Below, one piece after another: positions 18,692 to 29,217 of a DNA stretch of 64,000 nt. This DNA comes from Geobacillus proteiniphilus (GTDB lineage: Bacteria; Bacillota; Bacilli; Bacillales; Anoxybacillaceae): NCBI RefSeq assembly GCF_001908025.1, contig NZ_MQMG01000004.1, positions 36,853 through 100,852 of the forward strand. The letters are read 5' to 3'. A program made the position numbers and the translations under genes. The notes below the pieces were generated by a model. The model did not search any database and was not told where the DNA came from. It saw nothing but the letters and a program-made list of their open reading frames with translations. The first letter of the stretch is position 1. Each line of letters starts with the position of its first letter.

Positions 18692-18716
18692 TACACTTTG
18701 ATACAAAATGGGACAG

Positions 18717-20648
18717 TCAATACCTAATATTCCATTTATCCATTTGCCGGTAAAATGTGCTTCTCGATATGCCTAAATAACGGGCAGCTTTGGAAATGTT
18801 GCCGTTGCACTGCTTTAACGCCTCGATGATGGATTGCCTTTTCATCTCATTCCGGGAGATGGCTATGTTCTCCTCAACTTGAGACGAGCAGGACGGCTGA
18901 AAGATTTCTTCCGGCAAATCAGCCGCTGTCAATACCGGTTTTGTGCACTGATTCAGCACCCGCTCGATCATATTTTGCAACTCGCGAATATTTCCTGGCC
19001 AATCGTATTGCATAAGCGCCTCTAAGAAATCGGACCGTATCTCAGGAAACGGTTTATTTCGTTTGTGAGCCAGTTTTTCAATAAAATGACGGACGAGAAG
19101 CGGAATATCTTCTTTTCTTTTCCGAAGCGGCGGGAGAACAATCGGCATAACATTCAACCGGAAAAACAAGTCTTCGCGAAAGCTGCCTTTTTGCACTTCC
19201 TGGCGAAGGTCTTTGTTGGTCGCTGCGATGATTCTTACATCAACAGGGATCACTTTGTGCCCGCCAATTCTCATCACTTCCTTTTCTTGAATAACGCGCA
19301 AAAGCAACACTTGCATTTCCAAGGACATTTCGCCAATCTCATCCAAAAAAAGCGTTCCCCCATTGGCAAGCTCAAACTTTCCGGCGCTTCCCCCTTTTTT
19401 CGCTCCTGTGAATGCCCCGTCCACATATCCGAACAACTCACTGCCAAGGAGATCACGCGGTATGCCTCCACAGTTAATGGCAATAAACGGTTTGTTTCTC
19501 CGCTTGCTCTCATTATGAATCGCCTGAGCCACCATCTCTTTTCCTGTTCCGCTTTCCCCTAATATTAACACGTTGGAATCTGTCGCTGCGGCGAGCCTCG
19601 CTTCGTTCATTTTCTCAATGAAACACGGGTGTTGCCCGATCATATCCGCAAACGTGATTTTCGCTTGGTTTCCCGATAGGTGGTTGACAAACTGGCGTAC
19701 CTTTTCAATTTCTTTTACAATGATCATCGATCCGATTCGTTCTTTTTTCTCGTAAATTGGAATCTTGTCAACTAACACATGGTGCACCGCGTTTGAAGGC
19801 TTGACGCTTAGATGCAGCTCTTGATTTTGCAAATGAAGCGGGTGGTTCGAACAGATAGTGGAATCATTGAAAAGATCGTCGAGCTTTTTCTCTTCTAGTT
19901 GCAGTTGTGGTATACGGAACAGCTTTTTTAACTGGTTGTTCGCCTTTACGATCTTCCCATCGCGATCGATGATTAAAATGCCTTCTTTCATATTGTTCGT
20001 TGTCGCTTCCAAAAACCGTTGCATCATCACGTTTTTTTCCGCATTCTCATGTAATTTTAGTTGATATTCAATCGCTTTTACGGCCGATACAACCATTCCT
20101 AGCGTATGAGAGTGCACTTTTTCATACGGTCCTGACATATTCAATACACCAATGATTCGACCGTCGGGATCATGGATGGGGGCAGCGGAACACGTCCATG
20201 ACTGGCATATTTTCGTGTAATGTTCCTCAGCAAACACTTGAATCGGACGATCAATGGCGATCGATGTGCCAATGGCGTTGGTCCCCATCACTTGCTCGCT
20301 CCAGTCCGCCCCCGCGATAAACCCGATTTCTTCCGCCCTCGCTAAAGGCTCGCGATCGCCAATCGACAAAAGCAACTGTCCGTTTTCATTGCACAGGATC
20401 ACCAAAAATCCAGATCCTTTGACAATCGAATACAACCCTTCCATTAACGGCAATGACCAATCGATCAAGGAGCGGTACTTTTCATTGTCGATTTCTTTAA
20501 TCCACCCGTACGGCCGAAACGGATCAACCATCGCTTTTTTCGACCGAAGCCAAGAGTCTCGAATCATGGGCGGCAAATCGGGATCGAGCTCGTTATGAAA
20601 TACGAACTTTTCCCACATGGATTTCACCTGTTCGCGGGTCACGATCAT
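18717..20648 (-). CDS. acoR: sigma-54 dependent transcriptional activator of acetoin catabolism
   Basis: A 643-residue enhancer-binding protein. An N-terminal GAF sensor (GTNAIGTSIAIDRPIQVFAE, WTCSAAPIHDPDGRIIGVLN) and a PAS region come first. The AAA+ domain has GESGTGKE, the sigma-54 contact loop GAFTGA and Walker B LFLDEIGEM. A C-terminal Fis-type helix-turn-helix (ISKAARYLGISRSTFYRQM) follows. This architecture is that of AcoR. The start is ATG 20648 with GGAGGTGA seven bases upstream; the frame open to 20825 is not used. It is oriented with acoABC and separated from it by the terminator/sigma-54 promoter region. Confidence 0.92.
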   Translation of the reverse strand: MIVTREQVKSMWEKFVFHNELDPDLPPMIRDSWLRSKKAMVDPFRPYGWIKEIDNEKYRSLIDWSLPLMEGLYSIVKGSGFLVILCNENGQLLLSIGDREPLARAEEIGFIAGADWSEQVMGTNAIGTSIAIDRPIQVFAEEHYTKICQSWTCSAAPIHDPDGRIIGVLNMSGPYEKVHSHTLGMVVSAVKAIEYQLKLHENAEKNVMMQRFLEATTNNMKEGILIIDRDGKIVKANNQLKKLFRIPQLQLEEKKLDDLFNDSTICSNHPLHLQNQELHLSVKPSNAVHHVLVDKIPIYEKKERIGSMIIVKEIEKVRQFVNHLSGNQAKITFADMIGQHPCFIEKMNEARLAAATDSNVLILGESGTGKEMVAQAIHNESKRRNKPFIAINCGGIPRDLLGSELFGYVDGAFTGAKKGGSAGKFELANGGTLFLDEIGEMSLEMQVLLLRVIQEKEVMRIGGHKVIPVDVRIIAATNKDLRQEVQKGSFREDLFFRLNVMPIVLPPLRKRKEDIPLLVRHFIEKLAHKRNKPFPEIRSDFLEALMQYDWPGNIRELQNMIERVLNQCTKPVLTAADLPEEIFQPSCSSQVEENIAISRNEMKRQSIIEALKQCNGNISKAARYLGISRSTFYRQMDKWNIRY

Positions 20649-20900
20649 CTTGTGTTCACCTCCGTGTTTGCTTTGTTTTCTGTTTTCTCTTTCGCTCGCA
20701 AATTTCCTTTCTTGTATTTCGACGAAAGTGTAAAAAATGATCCCACATTCGTCCATGAGCAATTTGTTAAAAACGACCAAAGCTTTCGAGACAAGGGATG
20801 AATCCTGAACTGAGCGGTTGACCATGCCGCCTCACACCAATTAGGCAGCGATGGGAGGCTTTCTTCGTGCGCGAGACCTTTTAGGTGTATATGCGGCAAT

Positions 20901-21007
20901 AGAAAAGGCGTCCCAACAGCTGATATGATCCCCTTATAGTAGACAGAAAAAAGAAAGTTATTCCTGTCTACTTGACAGAGGTCACTTCAAGCAACGGGAC
21001 GCCTTCT
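20901..21007. repeat. nested inverted-repeat element, possible MITE or IS remnant
   Basis: The outer arms AAGGCGTCCC (20905-20914) and GGGACGCCTT (20996-21005) are perfect 10-mers. Inner arms GTAGACAG (20939-20946) and CTGTCTAC (20964-20971) enclose 17 bp of purine-rich sequence. No frame is coded inside. It lies in the 380-bp gap between acoR and malR; the rest of that gap (20649-20900) shows no gene and should hold the acoR promoter. The whole could fold as one long hairpin or be a collapsed insertion sequence. Confidence 0.5.
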
Positions 21008-21028
21008 AATCATCCGCCTTGTGTTCTT

Positions 21029-22048
21029 TTACCGCCTAGCGCATGACCCACGCTCAACGAGACGATGCGGGATGATGATGCGCTTGATCGGTTCATTCAG
21101 GTTGGTGATTTTTTCGATTAAACTTTTCGCTGCTTCATAGCCGAGCTGGAAAATGCCGATGTCGATCGACGTGAGCGGCGGGCGCGACATTTCGGCGAGC
21201 AGCGTGTTGTTGAAGCTGACGATCGACACGTCTTCTGGGACGCGAAGACCGATTTCATCAAGCGTCTTCAGCATCCCAAGAGCCATGAGATCATCGGCGA
21301 CAACGAGCCCAGTCGGCGGCTCAGGCAAAGAAAGAAGCTCCTTCATCGCCTCTTGGCCGCCTTCCTGCAAAAATTCTTCATGGACGACATATTCCGGGCG
21401 GTACGGCAGCCCGGCTTCACTCAAGGCGGCGGCGTAGCCATTTTGGCGGTCGACGGTCACCAAATATTGCGGATTGCCGCCGACAAACGCGATGCGCTCA
21501 TGGCCGTAGGCAATCAAGTAGTTCGTCGCATCTTTGCCCGCCTGGACGTTGTCGTTGTCGACATGGGTCACTTGTTCCGCTTTTTGGTGCGGCTTGCCGA
21601 TGACGACGAATGGGAAGTCGTGCTTTTGCAAGTATTTCATCAGTTTATCGTTTTGACGAGAATAAAGCAAAATGACGCCGTCCACTCGCCGCCCTTGCAG
21701 CATCTCCACCACCCGTTCGTAAATATCGCTTTCTTTTTCCCCTGTCGACATTTGCAAGGCGTACCGCTTTTCATGGGCGGCTTTGCTGATGCCGCGGATG
21801 ACTTCCGGGAAAAACGGGTTTTGCAGCGCTTGGTCGGCCGAGCTCGGCATGACGATGCCGATCACTTGCGTTGCTTGGTTCGCGAGGCTGCGGGCGATAA
21901 AGTTCGGATGATAGCCGAGCTCTTTCATCGCCGCGCGCACTTTTTGCTTCGTTTTCTCGCTGATGCGCGGGCTGTCGGCGATGACGCGCGACACGGTCGA
22001 CGGCGCGACATTGGCCCTTTTCGCCACATCTTTAATCGTAACGGTCAT
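21029..22048 (-). CDS. malR: LacI-family maltose operon regulator (MalR type)
   Basis: A 339-residue LacI/GalR repressor: N-terminal helix-turn-helix TIKDVAKRANVAPSTVSRVI followed by a periplasmic-binding type effector domain (VIGIVMPSS..., GYEAAKSLIEKI). The start ATG 22048 has AGGAGGGGG immediately upstream; the frame open to 22066 includes that site. It is the last gene of the maltodextrin operon, 18 bp after the amylase. The expected targets are the LacI-type palindromes between malE and the neopullulanase gene. The effector is probably maltose or a maltodextrin. Confidence 0.85.
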   Translation of the reverse strand: MTVTIKDVAKRANVAPSTVSRVIADSPRISEKTKQKVRAAMKELGYHPNFIARSLANQATQVIGIVMPSSADQALQNPFFPEVIRGISKAAHEKRYALQMSTGEKESDIYERVVEMLQGRRVDGVILLYSRQNDKLMKYLQKHDFPFVVIGKPHQKAEQVTHVDNDNVQAGKDATNYLIAYGHERIAFVGGNPQYLVTVDRQNGYAAALSEAGLPYRPEYVVHEEFLQEGGQEAMKELLSLPEPPTGLVVADDLMALGMLKTLDEIGLRVPEDVSIVSFNNTLLAEMSRPPLTSIDIGIFQLGYEAAKSLIEKITNLNEPIKRIIIPHRLVERGSCARR

Positions 22049-22066
22049 AAGCCCCCTCCTTTCCAT

Positions 22067-23602
22067 TTATTCATTGATCCGTTTTGCCCGTTTTTTCACC
22101 AAATATAAAAACAAAAGAAACAGCACGTAAACCGATACGATGGCGGCGATAAACGGGATGTTGATCCCCGTTTTTTCCCGCAGCTTGTATACTTCCGCGG
22201 TTTCGCGGTCGATCACAAGGTCGTAGCCGTCATCATCGCCGCGGACGAGATCGTCCAATAAAAAGCCGCGCAGCTCTTTGTTTTTTGGCAACTGGTCATT
22301 GGGGAGATGGACATGCTGCGTTTCGCTCGTATTGTTGATGGCGATGACCGTCGTTTCATCTTGATATTGCCGTTTAAACACCGCCATGCCATCTTTTTCA
22401 TACAACAGCGTAAAATCGCCGCGCCGCAATGATGGCAGCTCTTGGCGAAGCGGGCCGATTTTTTTCAAGTAATCGATGATTTCTGGATCGGCGCGGAAAT
22501 CCATCAGACGGCGGTTGTCCGGATCTTGGCCGCCGTTCATGGCGATTTCGGTCCCGTAATACATGATCGGAATGCCAGGGGCGGTGAACAAATACGTCAT
22601 GGCCAGTTTAATGCGTGAAATCGGGTTGTTGCGGTTGTCAATCGCGAGCTTCGTAAACCGCACTGTATCATGGTTGTCCAAAAACGACCCAAGCAAATAC
22701 GGTCGGTCGTAAAACGTTTTGTTGTATTCCCAGACATCATACAGCGGGCGCAGTGACGCATCGCGCCTAGCAAGCGACTGCTTCACCGCGCCATACAGCG
22801 GGTAATCGACAAATCCGTCGATGCCGTATTTGCCGTATTCCGCAATATAGCGGGGATCGTCGCTCCACACTTCACCAAGAAGGAAAAAGTCTTTTTTCAC
22901 CGATTTGACTTCTTTCGCAAACTCCTGCCAAAACGATTTCGGCACGTGGCGCACTGTATCGAGCCGGTAGCCGTCAATGTCGGTCTCTTTAATCCACCAT
23001 TTGGCAGCGTCAATTAAATACTTTTTGACCTCTGGATTTTCCTGCGCCAAATCAGGCAACCCATACACCCAGCCGTTTTCAAGCTGTGTTTGGTCGTTCC
23101 AGTCGAAAATCTCTTTTTTCGGGTGGAACCAATCTTTTTTCGTTGGGTCATTTAACCATGGGTGATTGTAACCGACATGGTTGGCGACAAAATCCAAAAT
23201 GACTTTCATGTCGCGCTTATGCGCTTCTTTGACGAGTGTTTTCAAATCGCGCAGCGTGCCAAAGTGCGGATCGACTTGATAAAAATCTTCGATCCAATAG
23301 CCATGATAGCCGCCCGGCATGTTTTTAAAAATCGGCGTCAGCCAAATGGCGGTAAATCCCATCTCCTTGATGTAATCGAGTTTCGCCGTCACCCCTTTCA
23401 AGTCGCCGCCGAAATACCCTTTCGGATCGTTCACATTCACGTCCTGGTCGTTTGTCGGATCCATATTGTTAAACCGGTCGACCATAATGAAATAAATGGC
23501 TTCATCTTGCCACGTCCGTTCTTCTTTCTCCGCCGCCGCAGCCGGCATGGCATAAAAAAGAAGGAACGGAAGGACGAACAACATAAAGAGCCGATTCCCC
23601 AT
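22067..23602 (-). CDS. alpha-amylase with signal peptide and C-terminal membrane anchor
   Basis: A 511-residue GH13 enzyme. After a signal peptide ending at AAAA, it has DFVANHVGYNHPW (region I), DGYRLDTVRHV (nucleophile Asp), LLGEVWSDD (acid Glu) and FLDNHDTVRF (third Asp). The C-terminus is a hydrophobic helix (IPFIAAIVSVYVLFLLFLYL) plus a positive tail, so the enzyme probably stays on the outer face of the membrane, feeding maltodextrins to the adjacent ABC importer. The start is the second ATG (23602), which has GGGAGG at good spacing; the ATG at 23608 is too close to it. Confidence 0.9.
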   Translation of the reverse strand: MGNRLFMLFVLPFLLFYAMPAAAAEKEERTWQDEAIYFIMVDRFNNMDPTNDQDVNVNDPKGYFGGDLKGVTAKLDYIKEMGFTAIWLTPIFKNMPGGYHGYWIEDFYQVDPHFGTLRDLKTLVKEAHKRDMKVILDFVANHVGYNHPWLNDPTKKDWFHPKKEIFDWNDQTQLENGWVYGLPDLAQENPEVKKYLIDAAKWWIKETDIDGYRLDTVRHVPKSFWQEFAKEVKSVKKDFFLLGEVWSDDPRYIAEYGKYGIDGFVDYPLYGAVKQSLARRDASLRPLYDVWEYNKTFYDRPYLLGSFLDNHDTVRFTKLAIDNRNNPISRIKLAMTYLFTAPGIPIMYYGTEIAMNGGQDPDNRRLMDFRADPEIIDYLKKIGPLRQELPSLRRGDFTLLYEKDGMAVFKRQYQDETTVIAINNTSETQHVHLPNDQLPKNKELRGFLLDDLVRGDDDGYDLVIDRETAEVYKLREKTGINIPFIAAIVSVYVLFLLFLYLVKKRAKRINE

Positions 23603-23674
23603 TTCCATTCCTCCCTTCCCGATTCATTTGCTCGTTCGGAAACGGGTAATCCCCCTATTATATGATAGCGGTTC

Positions 23675-24520
23675 TTACCCTTTTGTGCCACCAGCCGTTA
23701 AGCCAGAAATCAAATACCGCTGCAGGAACAAAAAGACGATGGCAATCGGGGCTGCAATCAAAATCGAGCCGGCGGCAAAGCGGGTGAAGTTGTTCGCGAA
23801 CCGGTCGCTGATAAAGTTGAACAGCCCGACCGCCAGCGTAAATTTGTCCGGATCGCGCAAGACGATCGACGGCAGCAAAAAGTCGGTGAACGGCGCCATG
23901 AAGTTAAACAAGGCGACAACGGCTAAAATCGGCTTGGCAAGCGGCAGCATAATGCGGAAAAAGACGCCGAAGTGGCCGGCTCCATCCATGCGCGCCGCCT
24001 CATCCAGCTCGCGCGGAATTGTATCAAAGTAGCCTTTGACAAGCCACGCGTTAAACGGAATTTGCCCGCCGACATAAATAAGAATGAGCCCCCAAAGCGA
24101 ATCGAGCAAATGGAGCATATTGAGCAAAATATAGATCGCCACCATCGCCATGAGCGATGGAAACATTTGCAAAACTAAAAACAAATACAGCCCCGTTTTC
24201 CGCCCGACGAATTTGTAGCGCGAAAACGCATAGGCGATGAGCGCCGTGAAAAAGACTGATAACACCGCATTGGCCGCAGCGACAAACAAGCTGTTTTTAT
24301 ACCAAAGCAAATAATCGCTCTGCGGGCTGGTAAATAACCATTTATAATGCTCGAACGTCCACTTCTCTGGGATGAGCGATGCCGAATACAGGCTTGTTCC
24401 TGGATTGAGCGACATGCTGATTGCCCAAAGGAGCGGATAGGCGATGACGACAAACATGAAGACGATAAACAAATAAATAAGCGCCACTTCCACGTGCGAT
24501 TTCCATTTGCGGTTCATCAA
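23675..24520 (-). CDS. malG: maltodextrin ABC transporter permease, MalG type
   Basis: A 281-residue inner-membrane permease with six membrane segments. The EAA loop (ELDEAARMDGAGHFGVFFRI) contacts the shared ATPase. It overlaps malF by 4 bp. No ATPase gene is in the operon, so a general MsmX-type ATPase from elsewhere is likely, as known in Bacillus. The 72-bp gap to the amylase contains a minus-strand TATAAT and may hold an internal promoter. Confidence 0.92.
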   Translation of the reverse strand: MMNRKWKSHVEVALIYLFIVFMFVVIAYPLLWAISMSLNPGTSLYSASLIPEKWTFEHYKWLFTSPQSDYLLWYKNSLFVAAANAVLSVFFTALIAYAFSRYKFVGRKTGLYLFLVLQMFPSLMAMVAIYILLNMLHLLDSLWGLILIYVGGQIPFNAWLVKGYFDTIPRELDEAARMDGAGHFGVFFRIMLPLAKPILAVVALFNFMAPFTDFLLPSIVLRDPDKFTLAVGLFNFISDRFANNFTRFAAGSILIAAPIAIVFLFLQRYLISGLTAGGTKG

Positions 24521-25797
24521 ATGTTCCCCTCCTCTTTAAAGGAACGGGTGCGCCGGAACTGGTAAATGGCAAACCCGCTGACAATGAAACCGATAATAAG
24601 CGAGATCGCCGCCGCCATATTGTAGTTGTTTGTCGTAAACGTCAAATCGTACACCCAAGAGATCAAAATGTCGGTGCCACCGGCGTTTTGCCCGCGCACG
24701 GCCGGGCCGCCGTCGTTGAACAAATAGATGATGTTAAAGTTGTTGAAATTGCCGGCATATTGCATAATCAACAGCGGCGCCGTCGCATACAAGACGTGCG
24801 GCAGCGTGATCGAACGAAACTTTTGCCAGCGCGTCGCTCCGTCGATGTCGGCCGCTTCGTACCAGTCGCGGGAAATGCTTTGCAAAACGCCGGTAAATAA
24901 CGCAAATACGAACGGGAAGCCAAGCCACGTTTGAATCAAAATAAGCGCCACTTTCGTCCAAAACGGATCGGTCATCCACGGGATCGACACCCCAAACAAA
25001 CTCAACACTTCGCGGTTGATGGCTCCGAATTTGTCGTTGAACATCGCCGCAAACACCAAAATCGTGACAAACGCTGGCACGGCCCACGGCAAAATCAACA
25101 CCGTGCGGATGAACCGCTTAAACTTGATGCGCGGATCGTTGACAAGCAACGCCAAAAACAGTCCAAGGGCGATTTGCATCGTTGTCGCGACAACTGTCCA
25201 AACGATTGTCCACGCGAGGACGCTAAAAAACGTGCTTTTCCAAATCGGAATCGACACTAAGTTTTTGAAGTTTTCCAACCCAACCCAATTCAACAAATGG
25301 CGCGGCGGCGAGTGGTACAAGTTGTAGTCGGTAAATGCGAGCGACACCATAAACAACAGCGGCAGCACCACGATAAACAACAGCATCACAAGCCCGGGCG
25401 TCACAAAGATGTACGGAAACCCCCGATCCCACGCATGACGGCACGATTCGATCAGCGATGGAAACGGCTCGCCGCGTTGCCGGCGGCGGGCATCGTTGCG
25501 CGCATCAATGATGTTCGCAATGTGCAACGCGACCGCAAAAGCGATGATGATGACCGAAACCAATCCTTGAATCAAGAGAAAAATCGAATGATCAAGCATC
25601 GGGATTTCGCCAAGCGTGACGAGTCCCCACAGCCCGATGTTCAAAAAGTTATAAAACGTCATCAAAAAGGCCGCTTCAATGATGATAAACAAAATTCCTT
25701 TGACATACCGGCGGTTGTACAATTGCCCAAGGCCGGCAAACAACAGCGACAGCGCCATCGCCACCGCCGGCCGATGGCGGACGTTTGCTTCCGGCAT
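24517..25797 (-). CDS. malF: maltodextrin ABC transporter permease, MalF type
   Basis: A 426-residue permease with two extra N-terminal membrane segments and the MalF core (EAADIDGATRWQKFRSITLP as the EAA loop). The length is usual for Gram-positive MalF/MdxF. The start codon ATG 25797 follows a GGGGGG-type ribosome site. It pairs with MalG through a 4-bp overlap. Confidence 0.92.
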   Translation of the reverse strand: MPEANVRHRPAVAMALSLLFAGLGQLYNRRYVKGILFIIIEAAFLMTFYNFLNIGLWGLVTLGEIPMLDHSIFLLIQGLVSVIIIAFAVALHIANIIDARNDARRRQRGEPFPSLIESCRHAWDRGFPYIFVTPGLVMLLFIVVLPLLFMVSLAFTDYNLYHSPPRHLLNWVGLENFKNLVSIPIWKSTFFSVLAWTIVWTVVATTMQIALGLFLALLVNDPRIKFKRFIRTVLILPWAVPAFVTILVFAAMFNDKFGAINREVLSLFGVSIPWMTDPFWTKVALILIQTWLGFPFVFALFTGVLQSISRDWYEAADIDGATRWQKFRSITLPHVLYATAPLLIMQYAGNFNNFNIIYLFNDGGPAVRGQNAGGTDILISWVYDLTFTTNNYNMAAAISLIIGFIVSGFAIYQFRRTRSFKEEGNI

Positions 25798-25828
25798 CCG
25801 AACTCCCCCCTATCGTATGGATAAGAAT

Positions 25829-25854
25829 GGTGGATAGGGCTGATCCTATCCACC
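25829..25854 (-). repeat. stem-loop between malE and malF
   Basis: A perfect 10-bp stem GGTGGATAGG / CCTATCCACC with a 6-base loop, 14 bp after the malE stop. There is no T-run, so it is more likely a barrier that stabilises malE mRNA and lowers readthrough into malFG than a full terminator. Confidence 0.65.
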
Positions 25855-25867
25855 ACGACATCACGCG

Positions 25868-27142
25868 TTATTTTCCAGCGCCGCTGGCGGCGATTTTATC
25901 TTGAATCGTTTTGACCGCCTCACTCAGCACCGCTTTCGGGTTGTCGCCTTTCGCGATAAATTGCAAGGCATTGCCCATCGGCTCCCACACTTGCGACATT
26001 TCCGGCACGTTCGGCATCGGCTCGCCGTATTGGATTTGCTCCGCAAAGCCGGCGATCAGCGGGTCATTCGTAATTTTCTCATTCGTCAACGCTTTTTCAT
26101 TCGCCGGCATTTCACCCGCCACTTCATAGTAATGGAGCGAATTTTCTTCGTTCGTCACAAATTTCATGAAATCGACCGCCCATTCTTTGTTTTGCGAATA
26201 GGCTGATAACATCCATGTTTTCACGCCGACGAACGATTTCGGATGCTCGCCGTTGTCTAAGACCGGCAGCGGCGCAGTCGCTAATTTGTCGCCCAACGCT
26301 TCTTTATACGACGCGATGTTCCATGGTCCGGTGATGGCAACCGCCACGTTCCCTTTTGTAAACAGCCCGTTCATAATATCGCCGGTAATTTCTTTCGGAA
26401 TGTAGCCGTTTTTAAACCACGTTTGGACGAGCTCCGCCCCTTTGACGGCTCCATCATTAGCCAGCCCGATGTCGCTCGTATCGTATTTGCCGTTTTCATT
26501 TTTAAACACATAGCCGCCGTAGCCGGCAAAGAACGGATAAACGAAATAGAAGTTCGTCGCTTCCATTAAAAAGCCGTATTGATCTTTCGCCGCATTCGTT
26601 TTTTCCTTGGCGATGTTCATCGAGTCATCCATCGTTTTCGGCGCTTCCGGCACTAAATTTTTATTGTAGAACACGCCGTACGTTTCGACGACCATCGGCA
26701 CGCCATACGTTTTCCCGTCATATGTTACCGCGTTGATGGCTGTCGGGCTGTACTCGCCTTTTGCATCGCCAAGGTCGAGCGGATCGGCCAGCCCCTGCAA
26801 CACAATGTCGCCGATGCGGTCATGCGGTTGATAGAACACGTCCGGCCCTTTGCCAGCCGGTCCGTCGAGCGCCAGTTTTTTCGTTTGGTCGAGCATGCTG
26901 ACGGCTACCATTTCGATTTTGATTCCGGTTTTTTCCGTGTACTTTTGAAAAATATCCTTCAGCGCTTGTTTTTGTTTTTCATCATCGTTCACCCACACGA
27001 CGAGTTTCTCTGGCTTTTTGTCCTGTTCTGCCGTCTTTTGGTCGTTTCCTTTCGGCTGCTGGACATCGCGCTTGGGACCGCAGGCAGCCAGCACGCCAAT
27101 CAACAACACGGCCATGAGAAATAAAGATAACGCTTTTCTCAT
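25868..27142 (-). CDS. malE: maltodextrin ABC transporter substrate-binding lipoprotein
   Basis: A 424-residue extracytoplasmic binding protein of the MalE/MdxE family. The signal sequence ends in a lipobox (LIGVLAAC), so it should be lipid-anchored. The sugar-binding fold shows KLVVWVNDDEKQKQALKDI and TGPWNIASYKEALG. The start is ATG 27142 with GGAGGGGG just upstream; the longer frame to 27187 lies in the leader. First gene of the leftward operon malE-malF-malG-amylase-malR. Confidence 0.93.
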   Translation of the reverse strand: MRKALSLFLMAVLLIGVLAACGPKRDVQQPKGNDQKTAEQDKKPEKLVVWVNDDEKQKQALKDIFQKYTEKTGIKIEMVAVSMLDQTKKLALDGPAGKGPDVFYQPHDRIGDIVLQGLADPLDLGDAKGEYSPTAINAVTYDGKTYGVPMVVETYGVFYNKNLVPEAPKTMDDSMNIAKEKTNAAKDQYGFLMEATNFYFVYPFFAGYGGYVFKNENGKYDTSDIGLANDGAVKGAELVQTWFKNGYIPKEITGDIMNGLFTKGNVAVAITGPWNIASYKEALGDKLATAPLPVLDNGEHPKSFVGVKTWMLSAYSQNKEWAVDFMKFVTNEENSLHYYEVAGEMPANEKALTNEKITNDPLIAGFAEQIQYGEPMPNVPEMSQVWEPMGNALQFIAKGDNPKAVLSEAVKTIQDKIAASGAGK

Positions 27143-27190
27143 AATCCCCCTCCTGTCATCATTACGGAATCTTAGCGGTACAATCATAAG

Positions 27191-27202
27191 GCAAACGTTT
27201 GC
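27191..27202. promoter_or_regulatory. LacI-type operator O1 in malE leader
   Basis: GCAAACGTTTGC is a perfect 12-bp palindrome with central CG, about 50 bp downstream of the malE promoter. Probable MalR (or CcpA) site. Confidence 0.65.
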
Positions 27203-27226
27203 ACAAATAAATTTTAATCCTTCCTA

Positions 27227-27240
27227 TGAAAACGATTGCA
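27227..27240. promoter_or_regulatory. LacI-type operator O2 next to the malE start point
   Basis: TGAAAACGATTGCA, an imperfect palindrome with central CG, begins about 12 bp downstream of the malE -10 box, where binding would block transcription. Confidence 0.65.
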
Positions 27241-27252
27241 CCACTCATCTCC

Positions 27253-27280
27253 ATTATAACGCCTATTTTTCATTTTACAA
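27253..27280 (-). promoter_or_regulatory. sigma-A promoter of the malE operon
   Basis: Minus strand TTGTAA (27280-27275), a 16-bp spacer and TATAAT (27258-27253). Confidence 0.7.
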
Positions 27281-27347
27281 GCCTTTTTTCTATAAAATTT
27301 GACTTTTCTTTTCTCTTAACGTACTTTTTATTATAGCGAAGCATTAA

Positions 27348-27361
27348 TGCAAACGATTGCT
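27348..27361. promoter_or_regulatory. LacI-type operator O3 upstream of the neopullulanase gene
   Basis: TGCAAACGATTGCT, like O1 and O2, lies about 27 bp before the neopullulanase start and downstream of AT-rich sequence that probably holds its promoter, so both divergent units should share one repressor. Confidence 0.65.
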
Positions 27362-27369
27362 TCAGATAA

Positions 27370-29154
<1,785 letters not shown>

Positions 29155-29184
29155 GATGGCGCAGCCATGTGTTGCTTTGATCAC

Positions 29185-29217
29185 AAACCGGTGCAGCGGT
29201 TCGCTGCGCCGGTTTTA
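29185..29217. terminator. terminator of the neopullulanase gene
   Basis: AAACCGG (29185-29191) pairs with CCGGTTT (29209-29215) and an inner GCAGCG/CGCTGC extends the stem; it overlaps the end of the convergent AraC-type gene, so it probably serves both. Confidence 0.7.

Noticed and set aside
20649..20825. N-terminal extension of acoR
   Set aside because: The strong ribosome site before ATG 20648 and the conserved AcoR start favour the shorter protein.
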